Shown piece after piece: positions 20,337-30,518 of a DNA stretch of 64,000 bases (positions within the stretch are counted from its first letter, which is position 1; each line of letters begins with the position of its first letter). The notes under the pieces were generated by a model, which searched no databases, was not told where the DNA came from, and saw nothing but the letters and a program-made list of their open reading frames with translations. The position numbers and the translations under genes are program-made. The DNA is from Acuticoccus sp963704595 (GTDB lineage Bacteria; Pseudomonadota; Alphaproteobacteria; Rhizobiales; Amorphaceae): NCBI GenBank assembly GCA_963704595.1, contig OY969922.1, forward strand, positions 3,286,001 through 3,350,000, written 5' to 3'.

Positions 20337-20367
20337 CTGCGGGGCGAGGCAGAGCCCCGCCCCGCAG
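20337..20367. terminator. Strong hairpin between convergent genes
   Basis: CTGCGGGGCG (20337-20346) and CGCCCCGCAG (20358-20367) are perfectly complementary over 10 bp; the 11-base loop can add a GGC/GCC pairing. It starts 9 bp beyond the stop of the radical SAM gene (minus strand) and 160 bp after the small secreted-protein gene (plus). There is no T run on either side, so it is a plausible bidirectional terminator or mRNA 3'-end protector rather than a textbook intrinsic terminator. Confidence 0.55.
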
Positions 20368-20375
20368 GCCGGGGA

Positions 20376-22049
20376 TTACTCGGCGGCCATGACCGGGACG
20401 GAGGCCGTCGCGGCGGCGACGCCGGAGCGGCCTTCCTCGATCCGGGCGTCGATCGCCGCCAGCACCTTCTTGGAGAACGGACCGAGGTGGGCGTAGGCGG
20501 CCAGCGACAGGAACACCGCGTCGAACGCGGCAGACCCCTTCTTCATGCCGTGGAGCAGCGTGCCCCAGTAGAGGCGCTTGCCGTCCTTGGCGCGAATGCC
20601 GAGCGCCCAGCACAGCCGCACCACGAAGATGAGGTTCTTGATGACGCCTGAGCGCATGGAATCGAGGTTGGCATGCTCGAACTTCATGAGGTCCGTCATC
20701 CGGCGCACGCGCTTGTGGTACGCCTCGGGCGTGTAGCTGCGCGCGACCACGGTGCGGAAGTCCTGCAGGATTTCCTCGCGCGGGCGCTGCGTCTCGAAGT
20801 TGAGGCCGAGCGTGCTCTGGTCGACCGTGCCGTATTTCATGGCGTCGACCATGGTCATCTGCGGGAACAGCCGGCCTTCCTTCTCGAGGCGCCGGGTGAG
20901 CTGCGTCTCGGGCAGCGCGTAGAGGAGCCCGACCATTGCGACCGGGATCGCCGCCTCTTCGATGAGGTCGGCCACGGCATCGCCGACAGCCCCCTTCTCC
21001 TCGTCGAAACCGACGATGAAGCCCGCCAGCACGGACATGCCGTGTTCGTAGACGCGGTGCACGCTCTGCGCGATGTCGCGCTTGGTGTTCTGCTTCTTCT
21101 GCGTGGCCTTCAGGACGTCGGGGTCCGGGCTCTCGATGCCGATGAAGACGCCGAGGAAGCCGGCCTTCGACATCATCGTCATCAACTCGGAATCGTCGGC
21201 GATGTTGAGCGAGGCTTCGGTCGAGAAGTCGAACGGGTTGTCGTGCGCGTGCTGCCACTCGATGAGGTGCGGCAGGAACGCCTTGATCGCCTTCTTGTTG
21301 CCGATGAGGTTGTCGTCGACGAAGTTGACGTGGCCGCGATAGCCAAGGTCGTAGATCGCCTGCAGCTCGGCAAGGATCTGATCCTTGTTCTTGGTCCGCG
21401 GCTTGCGGCCGAAAAGCTCGATGATGTCGCAGAATTCGCAGGTGAACGGACAGCCGCGCGAGAACTGCACGGTCATCTGGAGGTACTTGCTGCGGTTGAG
21501 AAGCTCGAACCTCGGCACCGGCGAGGCGGTCACGTCGGCGGTGAACTTCACCGCGTCGAACCGGCCGCCCTCGGCGCCCGAGCGCCATGCCTCGATGAAC
21601 TTGTCGATGACGCTTTCAGCCTCGCCGACGACCAGAAAGTCGACGTGGGCGTACTCATGCGGGCTCGACATGATGTCCGGGCCGCCGACGCAGACCTTCT
21701 TGCCGAGCGACTGCGCCCAGTCGATCATGTGCATCAGGTCGAGCCGCTGCGGCATCATACCGCCGGTCATGATGAGATCCGCGGCCATGACATCGGCCTC
21801 GGTGACCTCCTCGATGTTCCGGTCCTTGATCCTGACGTCCCACTCGGGCGGAAGCATCGCCGCGACGGTGGCAAGACCCAGCGGCGGCATCGGGTATTCC
21901 GCGCCGTACATCTGCGACGTGGTTTCGAACGACCAGAACGACCCCGACATGAAACGCGGGTGCACCATCAATACCTTAGGCGGGTCCAGGCGGGGCGTAA
22001 GACCCGCCGGCGCAATGGCCCCGTCGTTTACCACTTCAAGTACGTCCAT
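20376..22049 (-). CDS. B12-binding domain radical SAM protein with DUF4070-type C-terminus
   Basis: 557 residues. Residues about 25-160 form a cobalamin-binding Rossmann-like domain (KVLMVHPRFMSGSFW, PPLGLATVAAMLP, KVCVGGPD). It lacks the classical DxHxxG loop, as in many members. The radical SAM core follows with the [4Fe-4S] motif QFSRGCPFTCEFCD (CxxxCxxC) near residue 220. The C-terminal 200 residues look like DUF4070. Enzymes of this class methylate or rearrange unactivated carbons, the hopanoid methylases being the best known, but there are no hopanoid genes nearby and the substrate is unknown. It is divergent from ahcY, which would remove the S-adenosylhomocysteine formed by a methylase. 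Confidence 0.85.
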   Translation of the reverse strand: MDVLEVVNDGAIAPAGLTPRLDPPKVLMVHPRFMSGSFWSFETTSQMYGAEYPMPPLGLATVAAMLPPEWDVRIKDRNIEEVTEADVMAADLIMTGGMMPQRLDLMHMIDWAQSLGKKVCVGGPDIMSSPHEYAHVDFLVVGEAESVIDKFIEAWRSGAEGGRFDAVKFTADVTASPVPRFELLNRSKYLQMTVQFSRGCPFTCEFCDIIELFGRKPRTKNKDQILAELQAIYDLGYRGHVNFVDDNLIGNKKAIKAFLPHLIEWQHAHDNPFDFSTEASLNIADDSELMTMMSKAGFLGVFIGIESPDPDVLKATQKKQNTKRDIAQSVHRVYEHGMSVLAGFIVGFDEEKGAVGDAVADLIEEAAIPVAMVGLLYALPETQLTRRLEKEGRLFPQMTMVDAMKYGTVDQSTLGLNFETQRPREEILQDFRTVVARSYTPEAYHKRVRRMTDLMKFEHANLDSMRSGVIKNLIFVVRLCWALGIRAKDGKRLYWGTLLHGMKKGSAAFDAVFLSLAAYAHLGPFSKKVLAAIDARIEEGRSGVAAATASVPVMAAE

Positions 22050-22130
22050 ACCGAGCCCCCAGGTTGCCGGACCATATCGCTTTTACCGCACTGCGTCACG
22101 TCCTGTGCCGAAACGGCCGGAACGCACCTC

Positions 22131-22152
22131 ATAACGATATGTTTATATCATT
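22131..22152. promoter_or_regulatory. AT-rich palindrome upstream of ahcY
   Basis: GATAT (22136-22140), GTTT, ATATC (22145-22149) form an inverted repeat inside an AT-rich block that stands out in this GC-rich sequence. It lies 64 bp before the ahcY start and about 85 bp before the divergent radical SAM gene. It could be an operator or overlap a -10 element. ArsR-type SahR regulators are known to control ahcY in some Proteobacteria, but I did not identify such a gene here, so the regulator is unknown. Confidence 0.35.
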
Positions 22153-22212
22153 GCATGCGGGGCCATCCGCCCCTATACAGCGCCCAACTCATCCGAAGGG
22201 AACCGAATTCAT

Positions 22213-23618
<1,406 letters not shown>

Positions 23619-23622
23619 CGCG

Positions 23623-24757
23623 ATGGGAGCCGGGTTGCCGTTCACCGCTCTGGCGGCATCCCTGCCGTCCAGCGTGCCCTTCGTCGGGCCGGAGACGCAG
23701 GAGCGGGCGCGCGGCGCCCCCTTCCGCGTCCGCCTCGGCGCCAACGAAAGCCCGTTCGGCCCCTCCCCGCACGCCGTCGCGGCGATGCGGGGCGCGGCCG
23801 CGGACACATGGAAGTACGGCGACCCGGAAAACCACGACCTGCGCGAAGCGCTCGCCGCCCACCACGGCGTCGCGCCCGCCCGGATCGGCATCGGCGAGGG
23901 CATCGACGGCCTGCTCCAGGTCATCGTCCGCCTCTTCGCCGGCCCCGGCGCTCCCGTCGTGACCTCGAAGGGTGCCTACCCCACGCTCCTCTACCATGTG
24001 GCCGGTTTCGGCGCGGTTCCGGTCTTCGTCCCCTACGTCGACGACCGCGAGGACCCGGACAGCCTGCTCGCCGCCGTCCGCGAGACCGGCGCACCGCTCG
24101 TCTACCTCGCCAACCCCGACAATCCGATGGGCACCTGGCACGATGCCGGCTCCATCGCACGCTTCATCGAGGCGCTCCCCGAGCCCACCGTCCTGATGCT
24201 GGACGAAGCCTACGGCGAGTTCGCCCCACTCTCGGCGGCGCTCCCGATGGACTACGCCCACCCCCGCCTCATCCGCCTTCGCACGTTCTCCAAGGCCTAC
24301 GGCATGGCCGGCGCGCGGGTCGGCTACGCCGTCACCTCGCCCGAGATCGCGACCGCGTTCGACAAGGTGCGCAACCATTTCGGCGTCAACCGGATCGCGC
24401 AGGCCGGCGCCCTCGCCGCGCTCGTCCGACCGGGGCCACCTCCTCCACGTCGTCGCCGAGGTCGCCGCCGCACGCGATGCGATCGCCGACATCGGCGCCC
24501 GCCACGGCCTTCGCGCCATCGACAGCGCCACCAACTTCGTCGCGCTCGACACCGGCCGCGACGGCGCCTTCTCGCGCGCACTGGTGGCGGCGCTGGCGGC
24601 AGAGGGCGTCTTCGTGCGCATGCCGTTCGTCGCGCCGCAGGACCGCTGCATCCGCATCAGCGCGGCCCCCGCCGCAATGCTCGGCATCTTCGAGGAAGCA
24701 CTCCCGGCCGCCCTCGCCCGCGCCGAAGCGTCAGTCGCCGCGACCCCCGTCGGCTGA
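23623..24757 (+). CDS. PLP-dependent aminotransferase, histidinol-phosphate aminotransferase-like (one frameshift)
   Basis: About 378 residues of fold type I class I/II. It shows RLGANESPFGPSPHAVAAM at the N-terminus, VYLANPDNPMGTW, VLMLDEAYGEF (Asp that binds the pyridine N), the Schiff-base lysine in TFSKAYGMAGARVGY, and a C-terminal arginine in RCIRISAA for the substrate carboxylate. It is HisC-like but could act on another aromatic or phosphorylated substrate. It starts 4 bp after the ahcY stop, suggesting co-transcription. A +1 shift near 24425 follows GALAALV; the corrected frame stops at 24755-24757. Confidence 0.87.
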
Positions 24758-24895
24758 GCGTTTTGCTTGCCGCGGGCTCCCGCGGCAGGAACGCGATTAA
24801 TCCACAGCCGCGCGCTTGCATTCCCGAAGCGCGGCGGCTACAGAAGCGCACCACGGGGCGACGCCCCGCGCCGCCACCAGGCGGTTCCAGGAAAT

Positions 24896-24972
24896 GCGCC
24901 GGTAGCTCAGCTGGATAGAGCACCAGACTACGAATCTGGGGGTCAGGGGTTCGAATCCCTTCCGGCGCACCA
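24896..24972 (+). tRNA. tRNA-Arg (anticodon ACG)
   Basis: A complete cloverleaf of 77 bases with encoded CCA. The acceptor stem GCGCCGG pairs with CCGGCGC, followed by discriminator A and CCA. The D arm contains AGCTCAGCTGGATAGAGC, the anticodon stem CCAGA/TCTGG encloses the loop CTACGAA (anticodon ACG), and the T arm contains GGTTCGAATCC. ACG is modified to ICG in bacteria and reads CGU, CGC and CGA. It marks the left border of the glycosyltransferase region. Confidence 0.98.
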
Positions 24973-25177
24973 TCTAGACACTCCCCGAAAAGATCGCTGC
25001 ACCGCTGCACGCCGGCCGTAACGATTGTGGCCGCATTGTCGGCGGCGTCTTGCGACGCGCCCGCCAGCTCCCCCTTCGCCATACTTCCCGGCAACCGCAC
25101 CGCCTGCTGCGGCGTTCTCCCCTTGCACATGAAGCCGGCGGTCGGCGGATACGTGACGGCCGCAAGGCAGATGGAGA

Positions 25178-26386
25178 ATGCGCCGGATGATGTCGTCCGA
25201 TCTGATGGCCCGGCTCGCGGCGTCGCTCAATGAGCATATCGCGGAAGTGCGCTGGCCCGTCGCGGAGGCCCTCTCCGGCTGCCGGATGATTGCCTGCATT
25301 CCGGCGCGCAACGAGGAAGCGCGCATCGGTGCCGCCCTCGCATCGCTAGGCGAGACGCTGGCCCCGTCGGACGGGATCGTGGTGATCGTGAACGGGTCGG
25401 ACGATGCGACCGCCGCCATTGCGGCGGCAAAGCTTGCCGCGCTGCCGCAGCGCGCCGTGCTGGCGGACGTGACCTTCCACCAGGGCCGGGGGAGCGCCCC
25501 CCTCGCGCGGCGGCTCGCGATGGACATCGCCCACATGCTGGCTCCGGAAGCCGCGCTCTTCTCCTTCGATTCCGACTCCCGCGCCACGCCGGAGCTTGCG
25601 GACGCCTACGCCGCCGAGCTGGAGCGCGGGCACCACCTCGTCTGCGGCACCATCAGCTTCGACCAGAACGAGGCGGCCCACCTGCCGCCGGCGGACGAGA
25701 CCGCCGAGACGCTGGTGCGCGAGGCGCGGCAGCTCACCCGCGAGATCGCCGCCCGGCTCGACCCCGACCCGGACAACCCCTGGCCGCACCACAGCAACAT
25801 CGGCGGCGCCAACTTCGTCATCTCGGGCGCGGCTTACCGGGCTGTCGGCGGGCTCCCGCTGCCGCCTTCCGGCGAGGACCGTGCGCTGCTGCGGCTCGTT
25901 CGCGCGCACGGCCTCTCGCTGCGCTACAGCGAGCGGCCGCACGTCATCACCTCGTGCCGGATCGACGGGCGTGCCCACGGCGGCCTGTCGGACGATCTGC
26001 GGCTGTCGCGCTTGTGCGCCGATCCGGTGGTGGACGAGATGCTGGAGCCTGCAGCGGCGCTCGCGCTCCGCCATGGTACCCGCCGCGCCTTCCTCGCCGC
26101 GCCCGACGCGGCGGCGCGCAGCGGCCTCCTTCAGGGCCTGGGGCTCGGTGCCGACGAGATCCGATCCGCCATGGCAGAGCCTCTCCCCGGCCTGATGTGG
26201 CTCGCAGCGGAAGACGCGAGCCCGCTTCTGCGCCGCAAGCGCCTGCGGCGGAGCGAACTCCACCCTGTCCTGCCGGGGCTTAAGGCGCTCAAGGCAGAGC
26301 TGGATGAAGCTCCAGCCGGTCGACCCGGTAGCCCGGCTGCCGCTCCGTCGAGACCAGCGCCCACCCCGCCCCCGCTGCCGCGATGA
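25178..26386 (+). CDS. Glycosyltransferase family 2 protein
   Basis: 402 residues. The GT-A fold begins at MIACIPARNEEARIGAALASL (nucleotide-sugar binding), with ADVTFHQGRGSAPLARR, ALFSFDSDSRATPE (DxD-type metal site), ANFVISGAAYRAVGGLP and GEDRALLRLVRAHG (acceptor or catalytic region). The last 130 residues are alpha-helical and ill-defined. The first 35 residues precede the conserved start and the true ATG is uncertain. The final 98 bp overlap the 3' end of the oppositely oriented deacetylase/methyltransferase gene. The Pro/Ala-rich tail there (PAAAPSRPAPTPPPLPR) looks non-native, so the original stop may have been lost. Confidence 0.8.
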   Translation: MRRMMSSDLMARLAASLNEHIAEVRWPVAEALSGCRMIACIPARNEEARIGAALASLGETLAPSDGIVVIVNGSDDATAAIAAAKLAALPQRAVLADVTFHQGRGSAPLARRLAMDIAHMLAPEAALFSFDSDSRATPELADAYAAELERGHHLVCGTISFDQNEAAHLPPADETAETLVREARQLTREIAARLDPDPDNPWPHHSNIGGANFVISGAAYRAVGGLPLPPSGEDRALLRLVRAHGLSLRYSERPHVITSCRIDGRAHGGLSDDLRLSRLCADPVVDEMLEPAAALALRHGTRRAFLAAPDAAARSGLLQGLGLGADEIRSAMAEPLPGLMWLAAEDASPLLRRKRLRRSELHPVLPGLKALKAELDEAPAGRPGSPAAAPSRPAPTPPPLPR

Positions 26387-27614
26387 AGAAGTCCGCCGCG
26401 TCTTCCCCCGACAGCGGCGTGTCGGTGCTGCCGAGCCAGTCCACCAGAACCGCGGTCGCGCCGGGCTTCGCCGCATCCGTCATCCGGCGGACCAGCGCGA
26501 GGATGCCGCTCTCGTCGAGGAAATAGAGCACTTCCGAGAGGACGAAGAGGTCGAACGTCCCGTCCGGAAAACCGTCCGGGAGGTGCGCGACTGCGAAGGA
26601 GAGGTTGTCGACATCCGCGTGGAAGGCCGTCGCGCGCGCGATGATGCCCGCGTCGAGGTCGACGCCGAGCGCGGCGTCGCAGACTGCGGCGAGCTTCGCG
26701 GTGAGGTGCCCCTCGCCGCAGCCCATCTCGAGCAGCGAGCGGAAGCGGGACCCGGCGAGGCTTTCGGCGACATGGGCGCGCTTGTCGCGCTCGTAGGGCG
26801 CGGAGCGGACGTGCCACGGGTCGCCGTCCTCGCCATAGAGCTTGCGGAAGTGCTCCGGCCCCGGCAGCGGCGCGCGCCTTCGGGTCCAGAACACCGGCTC
26901 GTATGGCGCGCTGTGGTGGTCGAGGAACCAGTCCGGCAGGGTGAAGCCGGACGGGTCGTCGGTGATGACGCCGCCGAGCTGGGTGGCGTGGCAGGCGAGC
27001 GCGGCGGCCTTGCGCTCCACCGGCGTCTCGAGCCGGAACGGGACGTAGGCGGCGTCTTCCGCCTCGGCGCTCGCCGCGCCATCGGTGCGGACCGACCAGA
27101 TCGGGAAGGCGAGAAGCCTGAGGCCCGGCAGGAGCTCGCAGACGCGCGCCGCGAGGGCCGCGGCGGCATCATGGTCGGGGTGGTTGTCGCCCGGCGGCGT
27201 GGTCGCGAGCGCCGTCGCCCCGATCCGCGTGCAGAGCGCGGCGACCTTCTCGGCCGCGCCCGCAAAGTCCGGATGATGCATCGAGGCGCCGTCCGGCAGG
27301 CGGAGGCGCAGGATCTCGGCGTCCGGCGCGAGCGCCGCCATCGCCGCCGCCTGCTCGCGCTCCCTCAGCGCGGCGAGACGCTCCGGCGGATGGCTTGCCG
27401 AGTTGCGGTGCGAGCCATCGCCGTCTGTGAGCGCCACGAGGGCGACCGTCCGCCCGGCCTCCGCCGCGCCGACGATCAGCGCTGACGCGCCGAGCGTCTC
27501 GTCGTCCGGATGCGGCGAAAGGACCACGAGGCCGCCGGTTCCGATGAGGCGTTCCGGCCGGACGACCGGCGACGCATCGATCATTTCCCGCCATTTTGCG
27601 TAGGTGAGGCTCAT
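26289..27614 (-). CDS. PIG-L deacetylase / SAM methyltransferase fusion protein
   Basis: 441 residues with two domains. Residues about 28-215 form a PIG-L/LmbE zinc deacetylase: VVLSPHPDDETLGASAL (HPDD zinc site) and GDNHPDHDAAA (HxxH ligand). Residues about 245-430 form a NodS-like class I methyltransferase: LLEMGCGEGHLTAKLA (SAM loop), ALGVDLDAGIIARA and FDLFVLSEVLYFL. De-N-acetylation followed by N-methylation on the same sugar, as in Nod-factor maturation by NodB/NodS, is a natural reading of this fusion. The acceptor is unknown. The ATG at 27614 starts MSLTYAKWREMID. It is divergent from a GT4 gene and convergent, with overlap, with the GT2 gene. Confidence 0.87.
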   Translation of the reverse strand: MSLTYAKWREMIDASPVVRPERLIGTGGLVVLSPHPDDETLGASALIVGAAEAGRTVALVALTDGDGSHRNSASHPPERLAALREREQAAAMAALAPDAEILRLRLPDGASMHHPDFAGAAEKVAALCTRIGATALATTPPGDNHPDHDAAAALAARVCELLPGLRLLAFPIWSVRTDGAASAEAEDAAYVPFRLETPVERKAAALACHATQLGGVITDDPSGFTLPDWFLDHHSAPYEPVFWTRRRAPLPGPEHFRKLYGEDGDPWHVRSAPYERDKRAHVAESLAGSRFRSLLEMGCGEGHLTAKLAAVCDAALGVDLDAGIIARATAFHADVDNLSFAVAHLPDGFPDGTFDLFVLSEVLYFLDESGILALVRRMTDAAKPGATAVLVDWLGSTDTPLSGEDAADFFIAAAGAGWALVSTERQPGYRVDRLELHPALP

Positions 27615-27780
27615 GGGCGTTCTCCGGCTGGCGAGTGGGGGATGCGCCAGCCGCAGTGCTGTGGCGGGTCGACGACTGAATCCTCTAACGGAATCCGCGC
27701 GCGATGGGTTCAATGCAGGTTGATGCGCCAGCGGCGTTCATCGCCTAGCGTCGCGACGCACCCTCCCGGAGACCTTTTCA

Positions 27781-28957
27781 TTGCGCTGTGCCCTCCTCAC
27801 CGTCGACTTTCCGCCGATGCCCTCGGGCCTCGGCCGCGCGGCGTACGAAATCGCGAAGTCGCTCCAGCTCGTCGGCTGCGAGGTGACGGTCTTCGACGGC
27901 TCGGCGCCCGGCGGGACGCGGACCGAGTTGGATGGGCTCGCCGTGATCGGCTGTGCGCCGCCAGCGCACGGCGCCGCAGCGTTCGCGCAGGCGCCGCGCG
28001 GCGCGCCGGGCATCTCGTCGCGCCGTTCTATTTCAGGAGAGCGCTGCTTGCCGAGCATCGCGTGCGGCCGTTCGCGGTGGTCGAGGCGACCAACTGGTAC
28101 GCGCCGGGCGCGCTGCTGGGCCGCAACGCCCCGCCGCTGGTGGTGCGCAACAGCACGCCCGCCATCGACGCGCTGCCCGTCACCAACGGCGCGCGCGACC
28201 TTCTCGACCTTCGCGCCGCGCACTGGCTGGAGGCGCGGACCACGCGGCGCGCTGCCGCGACCATCTCCAACACGCCCGGCCACCGGGCGCGCATCGAGCG
28301 GGACTACGGGCTGCCGGCGGATACCGACCATGCCGTGATCGGCCTCGCGCTCGACCCGGCGACGCTCACCGCCGGCCGCAGCGCGCCCCCGCCGCCCATG
28401 GACGCGCCGCGGTTCCTGTTCGTCGGCCGCGCTGAGCGGCGGAAGGGGTTTGCCGAGGCGCTCGGCGCGTTCGCCCGCATCGTCCAGCGCCGGGAGAAGA
28501 TCGGTGCGCCGGTGCCGGCGCTCGACCTCGTGGGCGTCGACCCGGCGGCGCTCGGCGATGACGGGCTCTCGCGCCACATCACCCTTCACCCCAAGATCGA
28601 CGACGCTGCACTTCACCTTCTCTATGCAGGCGCAACGCTCGTCCTTGCGCCGTCGCGCTACGAGTCCTACGGCCTCGTCTACCGGGAGGCGGCGGCGTTC
28701 GGGCGGCCGCTCGTCGCCTGCGCGGAGGATCACGCGGCGCGCGAGTTCGTGGCCTCCGCGGGCTGCGGCGTGCTCGCCGCCACCTGCTCGGCGGACGCCA
28801 TCGCGGCGGCGATCGAGGATCTCCTCGCCGATCCGCTCTGTGCGAGACGTTGCGCCGCAACGGTCTCACGGCAGCGGCGACCCTTTCTCGCGAAACACTC
28901 GGCCGGGAAACGCTGGCGGTCTACCGACGCGCCATCGAGCGGCACGCCCGCCGCTGA
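27781..28957 (+). CDS. Glycosyltransferase family 4 protein (two frameshifts)
   Basis: About 392 residues. The N-terminal Rossmann domain starts at a TTG (MRCALLTVDFPPMPSGLGRAA, with the glycine loop). The C-terminal GT-B domain shows PRFLFVGRAERRKGFAEAL, LYAGATLVLAPSRYESYGLVYREAAAFG (the EX7E nucleotide-sugar motif) and EDHAAREFV. Breaks lie near 27990 and near 28840. Here the frame moves -1 (or +2), unlike most others in the window. The corrected frame ends ...LAVYRRAIERHARR with TGA at 28955-28957, two bases before the opposing GT29-like gene ends. Confidence 0.78.
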
Positions 28958-28959
28958 GT

Positions 28960-29634
28960 TCAATCCTGCGGCCGGTGCCAGACCAGCCGGTCGCGATGCT
29001 GCCGCTCCACGAAAGCCCGCTCCCGGTCGAACGGGTGCCCCTCCCAGCCGGCGAACCCGAAGCCCCAGAGCTCGAGCGTCGCGTCCGCCGGGAGTTCGGC
29101 GAGCGCGGCGTGGATGGCGAGGAAGCCGGTGCTCGGCGTTTTCGTATCGGGGCCGAGCGGAAGGAGGCCGAGGTCGGCGCAGGCGGCTTCGTAGGCCGAT
29201 GCGGGCAGGACGCGCACCGACTTGCCAGCGGCGCGGAAACGGGCTGACGCCGCGGCCGCGTAGTTCTGCTCGTCCTCGCTCTCCGGCTCGTCGGAAGGGG
29301 GAAACAGCGCGCCGGTCTCGGTTGCGATCGGCAACGTGATCCGCGAGGCGGCTGCGACGTGCGGGCGGGACAGGAAGGCCCCGTCGTCCAGCCATTCGCG
29401 CATCTGGCCGCCGCAGTTGATGAGATAGAGCTCGTGGATGGCGCTGCCTGTCACGGCGCCGAACCCGCGCGCGTTGTTGAACCGCACCACCCAGTCGGCG
29501 GCATCGACGGAAGCTGAGATGTCCCCCGTGCCGGGCGCGTTGCCGACGAGCGCGATCCGCCGGTCAGCCACGGAAGGGGCGTCCCAGAGCGTCGTCGTCG
29601 CCCCTGCGATCGGGGTGCTGGCCGAGGGCGTCAT
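28960..29634 (-). CDS. GT29 sialyltransferase-like protein
   Basis: 224 residues. RRIALVGNAPGTGDIS ... ADWVVRFNNA near residues 25-55 matches the large sialyl motif pattern (VGN ... RFN). DTKTPSTGFLAIHAALAELP ... LELWGFGFAGWEGHPFD near 170-205 matches the small motif (PSTG ... YGFG). A His lies near the C-terminus (RDRLVWHRP), as in the VS motif. Family GT29 uses CMP-activated sugars. No CMP-sialic acid or CMP-Kdo gene is in the window, so the donor may be housekeeping CMP-Kdo or another nucleotide sugar. The ATG at 29634 overlaps the end of the upstream GT2 gene. Confidence 0.65.
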   Translation of the reverse strand: MTPSASTPIAGATTTLWDAPSVADRRIALVGNAPGTGDISASVDAADWVVRFNNARGFGAVTGSAIHELYLINCGGQMREWLDDGAFLSRPHVAAASRITLPIATETGALFPPSDEPESEDEQNYAAAASARFRAAGKSVRVLPASAYEAACADLGLLPLGPDTKTPSTGFLAIHAALAELPADATLELWGFGFAGWEGHPFDRERAFVERQHRDRLVWHRPQD

Positions 29635-30518
29635 ACTGCCTGCGGCGCTCCGCGAGGCGCGCCGGGTCGAGGTGGTGGTCGATGGCGCCAGCGAGCGCGA
29701 CTGTGGTGCGTGGCCAGTTGCGGCACGCGTCGGGCCGCTCGTGGACGTTGCCCTCGAACGCGACGTCGCGCCGGATCAGCCGGTACTGCACGTCCGGAAA
29801 GAGATCGCTGAGGGCGCCCGCGACGAGGTTGCGGCGCGGAAATCCGACGGCGCGGAGATCCGCCGCCTCGGCGCAGCCCGCGAGGTGCGGGAGGAGCCGC
29901 GCAAGGGCCGGCGCGATCGTCTCGTCGGTATCGAGATGGAACACCCAGGGTGCGGATGCCGCGGCATTGCCCGCGTTGCGCTGGGCGGCGAAATCGCCCG
30001 CGAGCGCGCGGTAAACGCACTTCACGTTCCCCGGCACGGGCGGCGCGTCGCCGTCGATCACTGGCACGGTTTCCGCAAAAAGCCCCGCGGTGCGGTTGAG
30101 GAATAGCGTCGCGGTCCGCATGACCCGCCGGCAAGAGCACGACGAGCGCCACCGGCAGTGCGGGTGCGGTGTCGAGGGGGCGGAAGGTTCCGATGGGTGC
30201 CGACTCGTCGTGGCCTTCGATCACCGCCCCGTCGGCGGGGTCGAACCAGAGGCCGGCCGCGGTGGCGGCGATCCGCGTGGTGTAGGCGTCGAGGAACCAG
30301 TCGGCCGTCCCAAGTGGCGGGAGGCTGCAGGGGCCGGACTTCAGCCGCTCTGCGAGTTCTTCGCGCGCCCGCTCCGCCACCGCCTCCCTGTCTCCCCGCA
30401 GCCAGGCGCCGCACCAGTCGCACACCGCCCACCCGCCGGGGCGGGCGTGCTCGGGCCGGGCGCCGCAGCAATAGCAGCGCGATGCGAGGCGGCGGCCCTC
30501 GAGAACCGCGCCGATCAA
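29631..30518 (-). CDS. GT2-like glycosyltransferase with N-terminal Cys4 motif (frameshifted)
   Basis: About 296 residues if it ends at 29631. The N-terminus holds a zinc-ribbon-like CYCCGARPEH ... CDWCGAWLRGD (two CxxC-type knuckles, residues 15-40). The GT2-like catalytic region, after a +1 shift near 30120, includes MRTATLFLNRTAGLFAE, ALAGDFAAQRNAGNAAA, WVFHLDTDETIAP (DxD metal site) and QYRLIRRDVAFEGNVHE, resembling WaaE/KdtX-type transferases. The C-terminus is uncertain: the catalytic frame runs on to 29564, while a second shift near 29650 would give a stop at 29631-29633 that overlaps the GT29-like start. It begins at ATG 30518, overlapping the upstream GT4 stop. Confidence 0.7.
   Translation of the reverse strand: MIGAVLEGRRLASRCYCCGARPEHARPGGWAVCDWCGAWLRGDREAVAERAREELAERLKSGPCSLPPLGTADWFLDAYTTRIAATAAGLWFDPADGAVIEGHDESAPIGTFRPLDTAPALPVALVVLLPAGHADRDAIPQPHRGAFCGNRASDRRRRAARAGEREVRLPRARGRFRRPAQRGQCRGIRTLGVPSRYRRDDRAGPCAAPPAPRGLRRGGGSPRRRISAPQPRRGRPQRSLSGRAVPADPARRRVRGQRPRAARRVPQLATHHSRARWRHRPPPRPGAPRGAPQAV

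Noticed and set aside
20673..22200. Long plus-strand open frame running antisense to the radical SAM gene into ahcY
   Set aside because: Only the part after 22900 is real (the ahcY C-terminus). The rest mirrors the radical SAM gene and lacks its own start or family similarity.
22050..22212. SAH or SAM riboswitch in front of ahcY
   Set aside because: The 163-bp region lacks the conserved pseudoknot sequence blocks I would expect; only a short palindrome is visible.
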